Program-made: the position numbers and the translations under genes
Notes under the pieces: generated by a model
Told to the model about the DNA's origin: nothing
The model's database searches: none
The model's input: the letters and a program-made list of their open reading frames with translations, nothing else
Shown: positions 1 through 6,253 of the stretch, in pieces
Numbering within the stretch: position 1 is the first letter of the stretch
How the letters are laid out: every line of letters starts with the position of its first letter
DNA from: an uncultured Gemella sp.
GTDB lineage: Bacteria > Bacillota > Bacilli > Staphylococcales > Gemellaceae
Direction: 5' to 3'
Length of the DNA: 6,714 nt
Assembly (NCBI GenBank): GCA_947254465.1
Contig: CAMYEU010000097.1
Span: 1 to 6,714 of the forward strand

Positions 1-54
1 GGCATACGATATCCTGAGATGTCTCGTGGGCTCGGAGATGTGTATAAGAGCCAG
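1..54. other. Illumina Nextera i7 adapter (not biological)
   Basis: This is the i7-side Nextera oligonucleotide: part of the P7 sequence, then the 8-base index CCTGAGAT at 13-20, then the GTCTCGTGGGCTCGG segment and the transposase mosaic end. Two bases differ from the standard adapter as I know it: T instead of G at 10, and C instead of A at 51 (AGAGCCAG where AGAGACAG is expected). Genomic sequence starts at about 55. The left edge is therefore a library or contig end, and it truncates the gene that begins at 274. Confidence 0.96.
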
Positions 55-274
55 CCTCAAATCTTGGGGAAAACCCTAAATTTTTTCCAATACCAGTCAT
101 TGTTAGTATCCCTATTAAATAATAACAAAAAATAAATGATATAACTATATGTTCCTTAGTCTGTTTTTTACCCTTTTCTTTCAAGAATAAAAAATACAAA
201 ATTAATAAAGGTATAACAAAAAAATAACCACTAAGCGATCTCTGCATTGTCTCTATTAGCATTTCAATGTACAT
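55..274 (-). CDS. VanZ-like membrane protein, N-terminal part only
   Basis: This is the first 73 codons of a gene whose remainder is lost at the adapter junction. ATG at 274-272 is preceded by a near-perfect Shine-Dalgarno sequence (AAAGGAGG, about 7 nt upstream), which makes the start firm. The peptide has a hydrophobic segment at about residues 18-31 (YFFVIPLLILYFLF), a charged loop KEKGKKQTKE, and a second hydrophobic segment at about 44-58. A TMTGIG motif at 59-64 follows the second segment, then FSPRF. Two helices separated by a basic loop, followed by an L(T/S)xTGI-type motif, is the usual start of VanZ-like proteins; this family call is from memory of the family and is moderately secure. 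It starts 43 bp after the ABC transporter stop, so it is probably the next gene of the RiPP operon. VanZ relatives are linked to glycopeptide resistance, so a self-immunity role is possible but inferred. Confidence 0.6.
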
Positions 275-317
275 GTATATTCCTCCTTTACATAATCAGC
301 TATAAAATATTATATAA

Positions 318-2114
318 TTATTTATATTTATTTGCTTGGAAATTATATATTTTAGCATACTCGCCTCCGTTTTTAATCAAATCACGATGAGTCCCTTGTT
401 CAATTACTTTCCCGTTTTTTATAACTATTATAGAATCTGCGATATGCACCAACCCCAATCTATGAGTTGTGAAAAGTATTGTTTTATCGTGCGATTCTGT
501 TATAATTTTATCGAATAATTTTTTTTCAGATTCTGTATCTAGTGAAGCCGTTGGCTCATCCCAAATTAAAAAATTTGAATCTCTAAATAATGATCTAGCA
601 ATAGCAATTTTTTGTCTTTCTCCTCCTGAAGGCACATATGCATCACTTTGAAATATACGATGAATTAAAGTATCACCACCATTAAACATTTTAGTTAACA
701 TATACTTGGCATTTACTAGTTCTAAAATGTACTCTATATCTTCATCAGTAGGAACACCTTTATTTAAATTACCAGTATGTATATTTTCCCTCAATGTAAA
801 AGCATAATTCATTGTATCTTGTACAACAATACTTAGTACATTTCTTAATGATTCTATTGAATAATCATTGATATTTCTTGAATTAATTAAAATTTCTCCA
901 CTTGTAACATCATAATATCTACCAATCAACTTAATTATTGTGCTTTTTCCTGCTCCATTTATACCTATTATACATGTTACACTGTTTTTTGAAATTTTAA
1001 AAGATAAATCTTTTAAAACATAAGGTAGATAATCTTCATATCTAAAATATACATTTTTAAACTCTATACTATCAATATTATCAAGAATCACTTTTCCGCT
1101 TCTTTTTTTTTCCATTCCAAACTTATCAACTTCTTTTATGGTAGAAAGCTTCAATGTATCAGAATATAATACCGCAACACTTGATATAACTCCATACATA
1201 ACGCTGATTAAAGAAGGGAAAATAGCAATATACATAGTAAGATCACCAATAGTAGATATCCCTTTAAAAATATCATTTATTACTATAATTAATGAAATTG
1301 CAACTATAACTTCAGGTAAAACTTGTGAAATGCTTGTATATATTGCTTTTCTACCTCTAATTTTTTTTCTCTCATCAAAACATTTATTCCATAATTTGTT
1401 ATATTTTCCTATAATAAAACTTCCTAATGAATAACTTCTTATATCAAAAGCATAACAACTATCTATGCAAACAGATTGCATGTATTGCTGTTGACGTTCA
1501 AGAGGAAGGTTTTTTATTTTGTTTTTATAAAGCTTTCTGGAATATAAATTTTCCAAAATCATATTGGGAATTGAAAATAATAATATTCCTAAAGCCAAAA
1601 AACGATATTTTTGATTTACCATAAAAAAAGCTATGATTAATGAACCTATACTATTAAAGAAGCCAAATAGATTCCAAATAAAAGTATTAATGACGCCTGA
1701 GTCTCTCATCACCGCTTCTAATATATCCAAATACTTTGGAGAATCAAAAAACGATATATTTACATTTGTTATTTTTTTCATGAGATTTAAATTAATAAAA
1801 TTGCTTATTTTTTCAGAGAATATATTTTGTATAAAGTCATCTATGACAAATAATATTTTTAACGAAAGTTCAGAAGCACATATTACAAAAAGCCAATAGT
1901 ATACATTTGATATAATAAATCCTTTATCGCTTATGTCATTCATTATCATTTTGGTAGAATAAATAGTAATATAGGGTAAAATAGTTAAAAATAATTGAAT
2001 CATAATCCTACTTATCAAACATACTGATGATACTTTAAATGCAACAATGAAACAATACTTAACCCCATTTAGAAACACAACTAAATTTTCTATTAAATTT
2101 TTTTTATTTTCCAT
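318..2114 (-). CDS. ABC exporter, fused transmembrane and ATPase domains
   Basis: This is a complete 598-residue half-transporter, expected to act as a homodimer in the cytoplasmic membrane and export the modified peptide. Residues 1-325 are the membrane domain, with hydrophobic segments at roughly 22-52, 68-92, 147-190 and 262-318. The ATPase domain (about 348-598) has Walker A GINGAGKST (384-392), Q-loop Gln432, signature PSGGERQ (495-501), Walker B FLIWDE (515-520) with catalytic Glu520, and H-loop His551. The signature departs from LSGGQ: Pro replaces Leu and Glu replaces Gln. There is no N-terminal C39 peptidase domain and the peptide leader has no GlyGly site, so leader cleavage must lie elsewhere, presumably with the upstream M16 protein. 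The ATG at 2114 overlaps the end of the M16 gene by 22 nt, and its AGGAG site lies inside that gene, so translation is probably coupled. Specificity for the adjacent peptide is inferred from context. Confidence 0.93.
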   Translation of the reverse strand: MENKKNLIENLVVFLNGVKYCFIVAFKVSSVCLISRIMIQLFLTILPYITIYSTKMIMNDISDKGFIISNVYYWLFVICASELSLKILFVIDDFIQNIFSEKISNFINLNLMKKITNVNISFFDSPKYLDILEAVMRDSGVINTFIWNLFGFFNSIGSLIIAFFMVNQKYRFLALGILLFSIPNMILENLYSRKLYKNKIKNLPLERQQQYMQSVCIDSCYAFDIRSYSLGSFIIGKYNKLWNKCFDERKKIRGRKAIYTSISQVLPEVIVAISLIIVINDIFKGISTIGDLTMYIAIFPSLISVMYGVISSVAVLYSDTLKLSTIKEVDKFGMEKKRSGKVILDNIDSIEFKNVYFRYEDYLPYVLKDLSFKISKNSVTCIIGINGAGKSTIIKLIGRYYDVTSGEILINSRNINDYSIESLRNVLSIVVQDTMNYAFTLRENIHTGNLNKGVPTDEDIEYILELVNAKYMLTKMFNGGDTLIHRIFQSDAYVPSGGERQKIAIARSLFRDSNFLIWDEPTASLDTESEKKLFDKIITESHDKTILFTTHRLGLVHIADSIIVIKNGKVIEQGTHRDLIKNGGEYAKIYNFQANKYK

Positions 2115-3244
2115 AGTCTTCTCCTCAACATATTAATATAATCAAGGACATCCTTATATACAAATTGTCTATCTAATTCTAAAAAATCTGTAATACAGTG
2201 TATAGTGCTTATTTCTTCTCCATATAATTTGCAATCCATAATGTGTTTAATATATTGATACCCAAAGAAGCCCGTATTAAGTGACTCCATTAGAGATGTC
2301 ATTGCTATATTAAATATCTCAAAAATTTCATATTTTAATTCAAGCAACAACAATTCCGTGAAATAATCATAATATATTTTTTCTTGGAATTTAAGTCTTA
2401 AAATTTTATTCTGTTTTGAATACCTTATAATTTCAATTATCAACCCATTAGATGTATATTTTTTTGAAAAAGCTAATTCTATAATGTATAAAGCAATGTT
2501 CTCAATATTTCTATTGTATGAATCAGCTTTTTTTTGCAAGTTATATAAATTAGTGTATACATATATTCCATCACGTGAATTAGCGTCTTTATTTATATAA
2601 AATAACTTAGTATTTACAATGCCAATCGAATCATAATTTTTATCTTCGCCCATGTAGTTGTTATCAATAGCATTTAATTTTTTCTTTATATAATATCTCC
2701 AAGAATCTTCTCCCCCTAAAATAGATAATTGCATATTTTTTAAATTGTATGCACTATTAAAAAATTGAAAAAGATCCTCAAAGTTTATATCTAAAATATC
2801 TTTTTCTATACCTATCGGAATATAATCGGTTATTTTTGATTTTTTAATAAAATTCTTTTCAAATCTAATCGTTTCAGTACTTGCTGTTTCATAAAATTCT
2901 TTTAAAATATCTTTTCTTACATTTTCAATATTATTTTCTGATAGATAAACTCCAGTAATTATTTTAATCATTAAATCGATTATATCTTTGAAATTTATAA
3001 AAGTATTTTCAGCGCTAATAATATATGTGGTTTTGTCAAAATAAGTAGTTCCTCTAATATTATATTTTTTATTTAATATATCTTTGTCCGAAATGCATAA
3101 CAACATATGTTCAAGAAAATGTGCAATTCCTTTTTTGTGTCCATCATGTAGAGATCCCCTATTTACTGTTACGCCCACATAGATATCTGTCATATCACAA
3201 GGGATATATGTCCAATCAACTGTAGTATTAATTCTTTTTTTCAC
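2093..3244 (-). CDS. M16 family zinc metallopeptidase, probable leader protease
   Basis: The protein resembles one half of an M16 (pitrilysin/processing peptidase) enzyme. The inverted zinc motif HFLEH is intact: from the chosen start, His42 and His46 bind zinc and Glu45 is the catalytic base. The third ligand is probably Glu116 in DILKEFYE, 74 residues after the first His, the usual distance. The first 200 residues follow the family (NRGS, GIAHFLEHM); the C-terminal half is AT-rich and diverged, as expected for the inactive lobe. I prefer GTG at 3244 (383 residues) over TTG at 3253, because AAAGGGA at 3254-3260 abuts that TTG but lies about 9 nt before the GTG. M16 proteins occur in RiPP clusters (AlbE/AlbF for subtilosin, PqqF), so leader removal is the likely job; this is inference. 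Only one M16 gene is visible, so it may act as a homodimer. It follows an attenuator-like hairpin and overlaps the ABC gene by 22 nt. Confidence 0.88.
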   Translation of the reverse strand: MKKRINTTVDWTYIPCDMTDIYVGVTVNRGSLHDGHKKGIAHFLEHMLLCISDKDILNKKYNIRGTTYFDKTTYIISAENTFINFKDIIDLMIKIITGVYLSENNIENVRKDILKEFYETASTETIRFEKNFIKKSKITDYIPIGIEKDILDINFEDLFQFFNSAYNLKNMQLSILGGEDSWRYYIKKKLNAIDNNYMGEDKNYDSIGIVNTKLFYINKDANSRDGIYVYTNLYNLQKKADSYNRNIENIALYIIELAFSKKYTSNGLIIEIIRYSKQNKILRLKFQEKIYYDYFTELLLLELKYEIFEIFNIAMTSLMESLNTGFFGYQYIKHIMDCKLYGEEISTIHCITDFLELDRQFVYKDVLDYINMLRRRLWKIKKI

Positions 3245-3261
3245 AATAATCAATCCCTTTT

Positions 3262-3334
3262 AAAAAAATACAAGGGTTAGTAACAGATTACATAGACTAC
3301 TCACTATCGCAAATCATAATTTATTACTAACCCT
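3262..3334 (-). terminator. Intergenic stem-loop with U-tract, probable partial terminator
   Basis: An 11-bp perfect inverted repeat (AGGGTTAGTAA at 3273-3283, TTACTAACCCT at 3324-3334) encloses 40 nt. The enclosed part can pair further through GATT/AATC (3286-3289 with 3312-3315) and ATAG/CTAT (3292-3295 with 3304-3307), giving one long interrupted stem. In the minus-strand transcript the stem is followed by UGUA and then seven U (3262-3268), as in an intrinsic terminator. It sits just after the precursor stop and directly before the M16 ribosome binding site. The likely effect is partial termination plus 3'-end protection, so that precursor mRNA exceeds the protease and transporter mRNA. 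Confidence 0.72.
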
Positions 3335-3368
3335 CATACTTAAATTCTTTTATACAACAATATATATT

Positions 3369-3605
3369 CTATGATACTGGAGTTGCTCTATTAGAGTCAT
3401 TGGCTATAGTATAGTTATTAACTCTATATTTAGTTTTGTTTCCAGAAGAATTGTAACAGTTACAACCACAATGAGAACAAGTATCACTAGTTGTTCTTGT
3501 CCCACTAAAATTTGACCAAGCCCCACACATGCAAGCCATTGGGACTGCGTGATTAGCTGAAGCATTTGAAGATACTTCTCTTCCAATAGGATTAATTAAT
3601 TTCAT
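3369..3605 (-). CDS. Six-cysteine RiPP precursor peptide (sactipeptide/ranthipeptide-like)
   Basis: This is a 78-residue peptide between the maturase and the protease. ATG at 3605 has AAAGGA about 9 nt upstream. Residues 1-24 (starting MKLINPIGREV) lack cysteine and probably form the leader. The core has Cys25, 27, 43, 46, 48 and 50, in the pattern CxC-x15-CxxCxCxC, then a 28-residue Cys-free tail rich in Asn, Ser and Thr. Cysteines grouped at one end with acceptor-rich loops fit thioether links from Cys to other residues made by a radical SAM enzyme. The layout recalls ruminococcin C (CxC, about 16 residues, CxxxC, Asn/Ala-rich tail), which folds as a double hairpin, but here there are two extra cysteines and the leader differs. 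There is no GlyGly cleavage site. Linkage type, number of bridges and cleavage position cannot be read from sequence. The precursor lies second in the operon, 64 bp after the maturase, and is followed by a stem-loop that could stabilise its message. Confidence 0.88.
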   Translation of the reverse strand: MKLINPIGREVSSNASANHAVPMACMCGAWSNFSGTRTTSDTCSHCGCNCYNSSGNKTKYRVNNYTIANDSNRATPVS

Positions 3606-3669
3606 AATAAACCATCCTTTCTGTACTGTTAACTAATATTTTAAATAGCTTTCGTCTATGAAATCTCAA

Positions 3670-5172
3670 TTAAACAACTTCTACATTATTAAGATCATTG
3701 ATAAATTCTGGATCTATTTTCATTAGTTCGTGATAATAAATTAAATGTTGCATCATACTATACCTATGATCATCACAAGCCTGCCTTTTCCTTTCAATAT
3801 CTATTCCTTCCTCGGTATAACAATGAGAATAACAAAGTCCACAAAGAGGTACTGCCCAACATTGACTACAATCAGGCAAAGACTTCTCTACATAATCATT
3901 TACATAATATTTTTCTATACTATCAAAATCTAATCCTGTGTTTACATTTCCAATGTATGGCGATTTCCCAACTCTCTCACACGGTAAAAAATTACCTTCA
4001 ACATCTACATACAATCTTCTCATTCCAGGAATACAACATCCATTTAAACTAACTATTTTATTTGGTTCATGTGTAATCGAACGTTTGTGTATTCTAGATA
4101 ACGCAGAAAGATTTGCTCCAGATGTAAAAGATTGCCTACGTTCAAGAGAATTTCTTCCTTTATCCCACAGAAGTAGTGGCATCCTATCTTCTAATAGTTG
4201 ACTTTTATTAGAAACTCGATTTTTATCATAAGGCTTTTCTACATATGTTATGTTACTTTGCATTCCTTGACAATTTTTAATGTAAAAATCTTGTATTCTA
4301 TCAAATTTTTCTTTAGTATAAGGAGGCGATATAACTGAACTTAATGAAATACAATATTGCTTCTCTTTACCGTAAGCTTCTTTAAGATTTTTAATTCCAT
4401 TTAACGTTGCTTTAAACGATCCACGCCCTCCGCTAAAAACTCTATTTTCATTATGAATTTCTTCATCACCATCAATGCTTACTGTTATAGTGAAATTTGG
4501 TATACTTGCAAAATATTCTGCTATTTCTTTAGTAATTAATGTTCCATTAGTAGTCATTGAAAAAGTAATCTCTTTTCCGTTATTATTTAAAAGTACATAG
4601 TTTACACATTTTTTAATAAACTCAAAATTCAAAAGTGGTTCACCGCCATAAAAGCCTACATATAAGTCCGGCATATAACTATTTTCAAGTACATAGTCTA
4701 ATGCTTTATACGCAATATCTATATCCATATACTTTTTCCCAAACACTCTGAATTTATCATTTTCTTCATGGTAAATGCAGTATTTACATCTTAAATTACA
4801 ATCTTCAGTAACTTCAAATATTATTTGCTGAATATTTTGTAGTATAAGCGAATTTAAATTTTCAAAATGCCCTCCATAAAATCTAACTATTGGTTCTGCC
4901 TTAAATATATTTTCGTTATCTATAGCAGCCACTATATTATCAATTGCTTTCTCAATTTCATTTGAGTCCATTAAAAGATCACTAAAATCTGTGCTATTGT
5001 TTTCTGTCAATTGTTTTAAAACATCATACTCAGATTTTTCACACTCCAGAACTTTTCCTGTCCCAGAATCAAAAAAATAATAATTACTGTCAGACTTAAA
5101 AGTCTTCCCAAATCTGGATAGGCTACCATCTTTTTTCAAATCTTCAAAAAATTTATCATATTTTACTTTCAT
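3670..5172 (-). CDS. Radical SAM/SPASM peptide maturase
   Basis: This 500-residue enzyme is predicted to crosslink the adjacent Cys-rich peptide. Residues 1-100 form an N-terminal region consistent with a peptide-recognition (RRE-like) domain; this is inferred from position and size. The radical SAM core begins near 117, with CNLRCKYC giving cluster ligands Cys125, Cys129 and Cys132, and GGEP at 176-179 for SAM binding. The SPASM region has C-x2-G...C (Cys380, Cys398), then Cys435, Cys438, Cys444, Cys447, Cys451 and Cys466, enough for two auxiliary 4Fe-4S clusters. This architecture is that of sactisynthase and ranthipeptide maturases, especially the Cys-rich-peptide maturases of Clostridia; I do not assign a gene name. 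ATG at 5172 follows a GGGGGGA site with suitable spacing. It is the first gene after a consensus promoter and a roughly 158-nt leader, and the precursor gene follows 64 bp later. Cytoplasmic; likely oxygen-sensitive. Confidence 0.95.
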   Translation of the reverse strand: MKVKYDKFFEDLKKDGSLSRFGKTFKSDSNYYFFDSGTGKVLECEKSEYDVLKQLTENNSTDFSDLLMDSNEIEKAIDNIVAAIDNENIFKAEPIVRFYGGHFENLNSLILQNIQQIIFEVTEDCNLRCKYCIYHEENDKFRVFGKKYMDIDIAYKALDYVLENSYMPDLYVGFYGGEPLLNFEFIKKCVNYVLLNNNGKEITFSMTTNGTLITKEIAEYFASIPNFTITVSIDGDEEIHNENRVFSGGRGSFKATLNGIKNLKEAYGKEKQYCISLSSVISPPYTKEKFDRIQDFYIKNCQGMQSNITYVEKPYDKNRVSNKSQLLEDRMPLLLWDKGRNSLERRQSFTSGANLSALSRIHKRSITHEPNKIVSLNGCCIPGMRRLYVDVEGNFLPCERVGKSPYIGNVNTGLDFDSIEKYYVNDYVEKSLPDCSQCWAVPLCGLCYSHCYTEEGIDIERKRQACDDHRYSMMQHLIYYHELMKIDPEFINDLNNVEVV

Positions 5173-5213
5173 AAAAATCCCCCCTATGAGTAATAGATAT
5201 TTCGTTATCCACC

Positions 5214-5236
5214 AATTTGTTTAATCACAACAAATT
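5214..5236 (-). repeat. Small hairpin in the 5' leader of the maturase operon
   Basis: AATTTGTT (5214-5221) and AACAAATT (5229-5236) form a perfect 8-bp stem with a 7-nt loop, about 42 nt before the maturase start and inside the predicted leader RNA. It has no U-tract on its 3' side in the transcript, so it is not a terminator. It is AT-rich, so chance is possible. It could be an RNA element or a protein site. Confidence 0.3.
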
Positions 5237-5337
5237 AAATTAAGATTAATATTTTAAATAATAAAATTTTTGTATCTACAATAAGGCAGTTCATTCTAGT
5301 AATTTAAATTTTTTTATATACCTTCTCTATGTGTTAA

Positions 5338-5366
5338 ATTATACCACAATAAAATACATTTGTCAA
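5338..5366 (-). promoter_or_regulatory. Consensus sigma-A promoter of the RiPP operon
   Basis: On the minus strand the -35 box is TTGACA (5366-5361) and the -10 box is TATAAT (5343-5338), separated by exactly 17 nt. A TGG directly before the -10 gives the extended -10 form TGGTATAAT. Transcription should begin at about 5331-5330, leaving roughly 158 nt of leader before the maturase ATG at 5172. All boxes match consensus, so the promoter should be strong unless repressed. Confidence 0.85.
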
Positions 5367-5374
5367 CTATTGAC
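5362..5374. promoter_or_regulatory. Palindrome overlapping the -35 box, candidate operator
   Basis: GTCAA-CTA-TTGAC is a perfect 5-bp inverted repeat with a 3-bp spacer. Its left arm is most of the -35 box (5361-5366). A repressor dimer bound here would block RNA polymerase, which would suit a full-consensus promoter that must be kept off. The repeat is short, and the binding protein, possibly the Xre protein encoded at 6254-6445, is unknown. Confidence 0.4.
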
Positions 5375-5466
5375 GACATATTTTTTAGAAATATTTTTAA
5401 AATAGAATATACCATAACCATTTATTCATAAAGGAAACTATATAGGAGATGGACTGTTGCAAAATC

Positions 5467-5597
5467 CTAAAATAGAATCATACCCGCTGGCTAATCCGAT
5501 GGTTTATTTTTCCCCTATAAGGCGCTGTTAACAACAGAATTCCACGCTTTGAGCTTTCTTTCTCGCACACCTATTTTCACATCTTGTACCAAAGCTC
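5467..5597. repeat. Imperfect inverted repeats at the presumed IS200 right end
   Basis: GAGCTTT (5551-5557) pairs with AAAGCTC (5591-5597), and CTGTT-AAC-AACAG forms a small hairpin at 5525-5537. A weaker, decayed match lies at about 5478-5507, where an AATCATACCCGC arm faces CCGATGGTTT. The stretch is less AT-rich than its surroundings and contains no gene. It lies downstream of tnpA, where IS200 elements keep their right-end hairpin for transposase recognition. Confidence 0.4.
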
Positions 5598-5598
5598 T

Positions 5599-6091
5599 TT
5601 ATTTTTTGCTTCTATTTACCTGCTCACCCGTGAACGGGCTACAAATTCTTTAATACTTATTTAATCTGCCATGTGATCTTCTTTTAATTGATTTTTTATA
5701 TATTCTTGTATCTTTTTCGCATTCTTTCCTGCTGTATCTACGTAATATCCTCTACACCAAAAGTGTCTATTCCCATATTTGTATTTTAAATTTGCATGCC
5801 TATCAAATATTGTTCGACTTTTCCCTTTTAAATATCCCATTGTTTGAGATATGCTGTATTTTTTTTGGGGGGGATTTCCATCAACATATGAATATAGTCT
5901 AGGTAGCATTCTAATTCTATTACATTTATTACTTTTCTATCACATAAATCCCTTAATATTTTTCCTATATCTTGTTTTAATCTTCCATAAATTACTTGTC
6001 TACTATATTTTGGAGCAAATACTACGTGATACTTACAATTCCATGATGTATATGATAAACTGTTTTTATCAATTTTAGGATGCCTTGTGGT
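5599..6091 (-). pseudogene. tnpA: Broken IS200 TnpA (Y1 HUH transposase)
   Basis: Read across two frames, the strand gives a nearly full TnpA: SWNCKYHVVFAPKY near the start, then GYLKGKS, FDRHANLKYKYGNRHFW, GYYVD, and EYIKNQ, which holds the presumed catalytic Tyr. The damage is extensive. (a) No ATG, GTG or TTG lies in frame between the upstream stop at 6092-6094 and the conserved N-terminus. (b) The HUH motif, normally DHIHML, reads DYIHML, losing one metal-binding His. (c) A one-base excess in a C7/A8 run (5859-5873) shifts the frame at IPPK. (d) A TAA at 5661-5663 replaces a codon, usually Gln, before ISIKEF. (e) One base is missing near 5637-5641; restoring it recovers a DPFTGEQ ending with a stop at 5599. 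The largest intact piece (5661-5909) is not a functional protein. A homopolymer read error could explain (c) but not the rest. Confidence 0.85.
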
Positions 6092-6110
6092 TTATTCCTG
6101 CTATAGTATA

Positions 6111-6161
6111 CAAAAAAGGTGGTGTTGTAGAATAATTAAACCTATTCTGTAACACCACCTT
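6111..6161 (-). terminator. Long hairpin plus T-tract: terminator and probable IS200 left-end structure
   Basis: Bases 6116-6134 pair with 6143-6161 around an 8-nt loop, with two weak pairs in the middle (GT opposite GT); the outer stem contains GGTGGTGTT/AACACCACC. On the minus strand the stem is followed at once by six T (6112-6117), the form of an intrinsic terminator. It lies just upstream of tnpA, where IS200 elements carry a hairpin that stops outside transcription from entering the transposase gene. It also lies about 90 bp downstream of the Xre gene and would end that transcript, separating it from the RiPP operon. Confidence 0.8.
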
Positions 6162-6253
6162 CTCCTATTTTTTATGCACTCTTTTCAATAATTTTTCTTC
6201 TATAAATTCCAATATATTTGTAAATATAGTTATTCTGCAGGAATTAACAAATT

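Larger units (their letters stand above)
5451..6165 (-). mobile_element. Degenerate IS200-type insertion sequence
   Basis: About 715 bp holds a broken single-domain TnpA (5599-6091) flanked by subterminal hairpins, which matches the roughly 700-bp size and layout of IS200 elements. The left end (upstream of tnpA, at high coordinates) carries the large hairpin at 6116-6161. The right end (5451-5598) carries several imperfect inverted repeats. Such elements lack terminal inverted repeats, so the exact ends are uncertain. It lies between the regulator gene and the RiPP operon without interrupting either. The copy looks immobile by itself. Confidence 0.72.

Noticed and set aside
275..317. A TATAAT-like -10 between the ABC gene and the VanZ-like gene
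   Set aside because: There is no -35-like sequence at a proper distance, and the spacing suits continued operon transcription.
1138..1899. Several plus-strand open frames of 65-98 codons over the ABC gene
   Set aside because: They are shadows of the 598-residue transporter, whose motifs are complete, and they lack ribosome binding sites.
3273..3334. The inverted repeat after the precursor read as a mobile-element end or a CRISPR repeat
   Set aside because: It occurs once, has no transposase or target duplication nearby, and the adjoining T-tract and position fit an attenuator better.
3404..3586. A 60-codon open frame overlapping the precursor gene on the same strand
   Set aside because: It lies in another frame inside the precursor, has no ribosome binding site, and would displace a peptide whose cysteine pattern and position next to the maturase are convincing.
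3606..3669. A second promoter directly before the precursor gene
   Set aside because: The best pairing (TTGAGA with TAAAAT) has a 20-nt spacer and poor boxes, so there is no support beyond the AT-rich background.
5851..6078. A 75-codon plus-strand open frame across the IS region
   Set aside because: It is antisense to the tnpA relic, which explains this stretch well with recognisable TnpA motifs.
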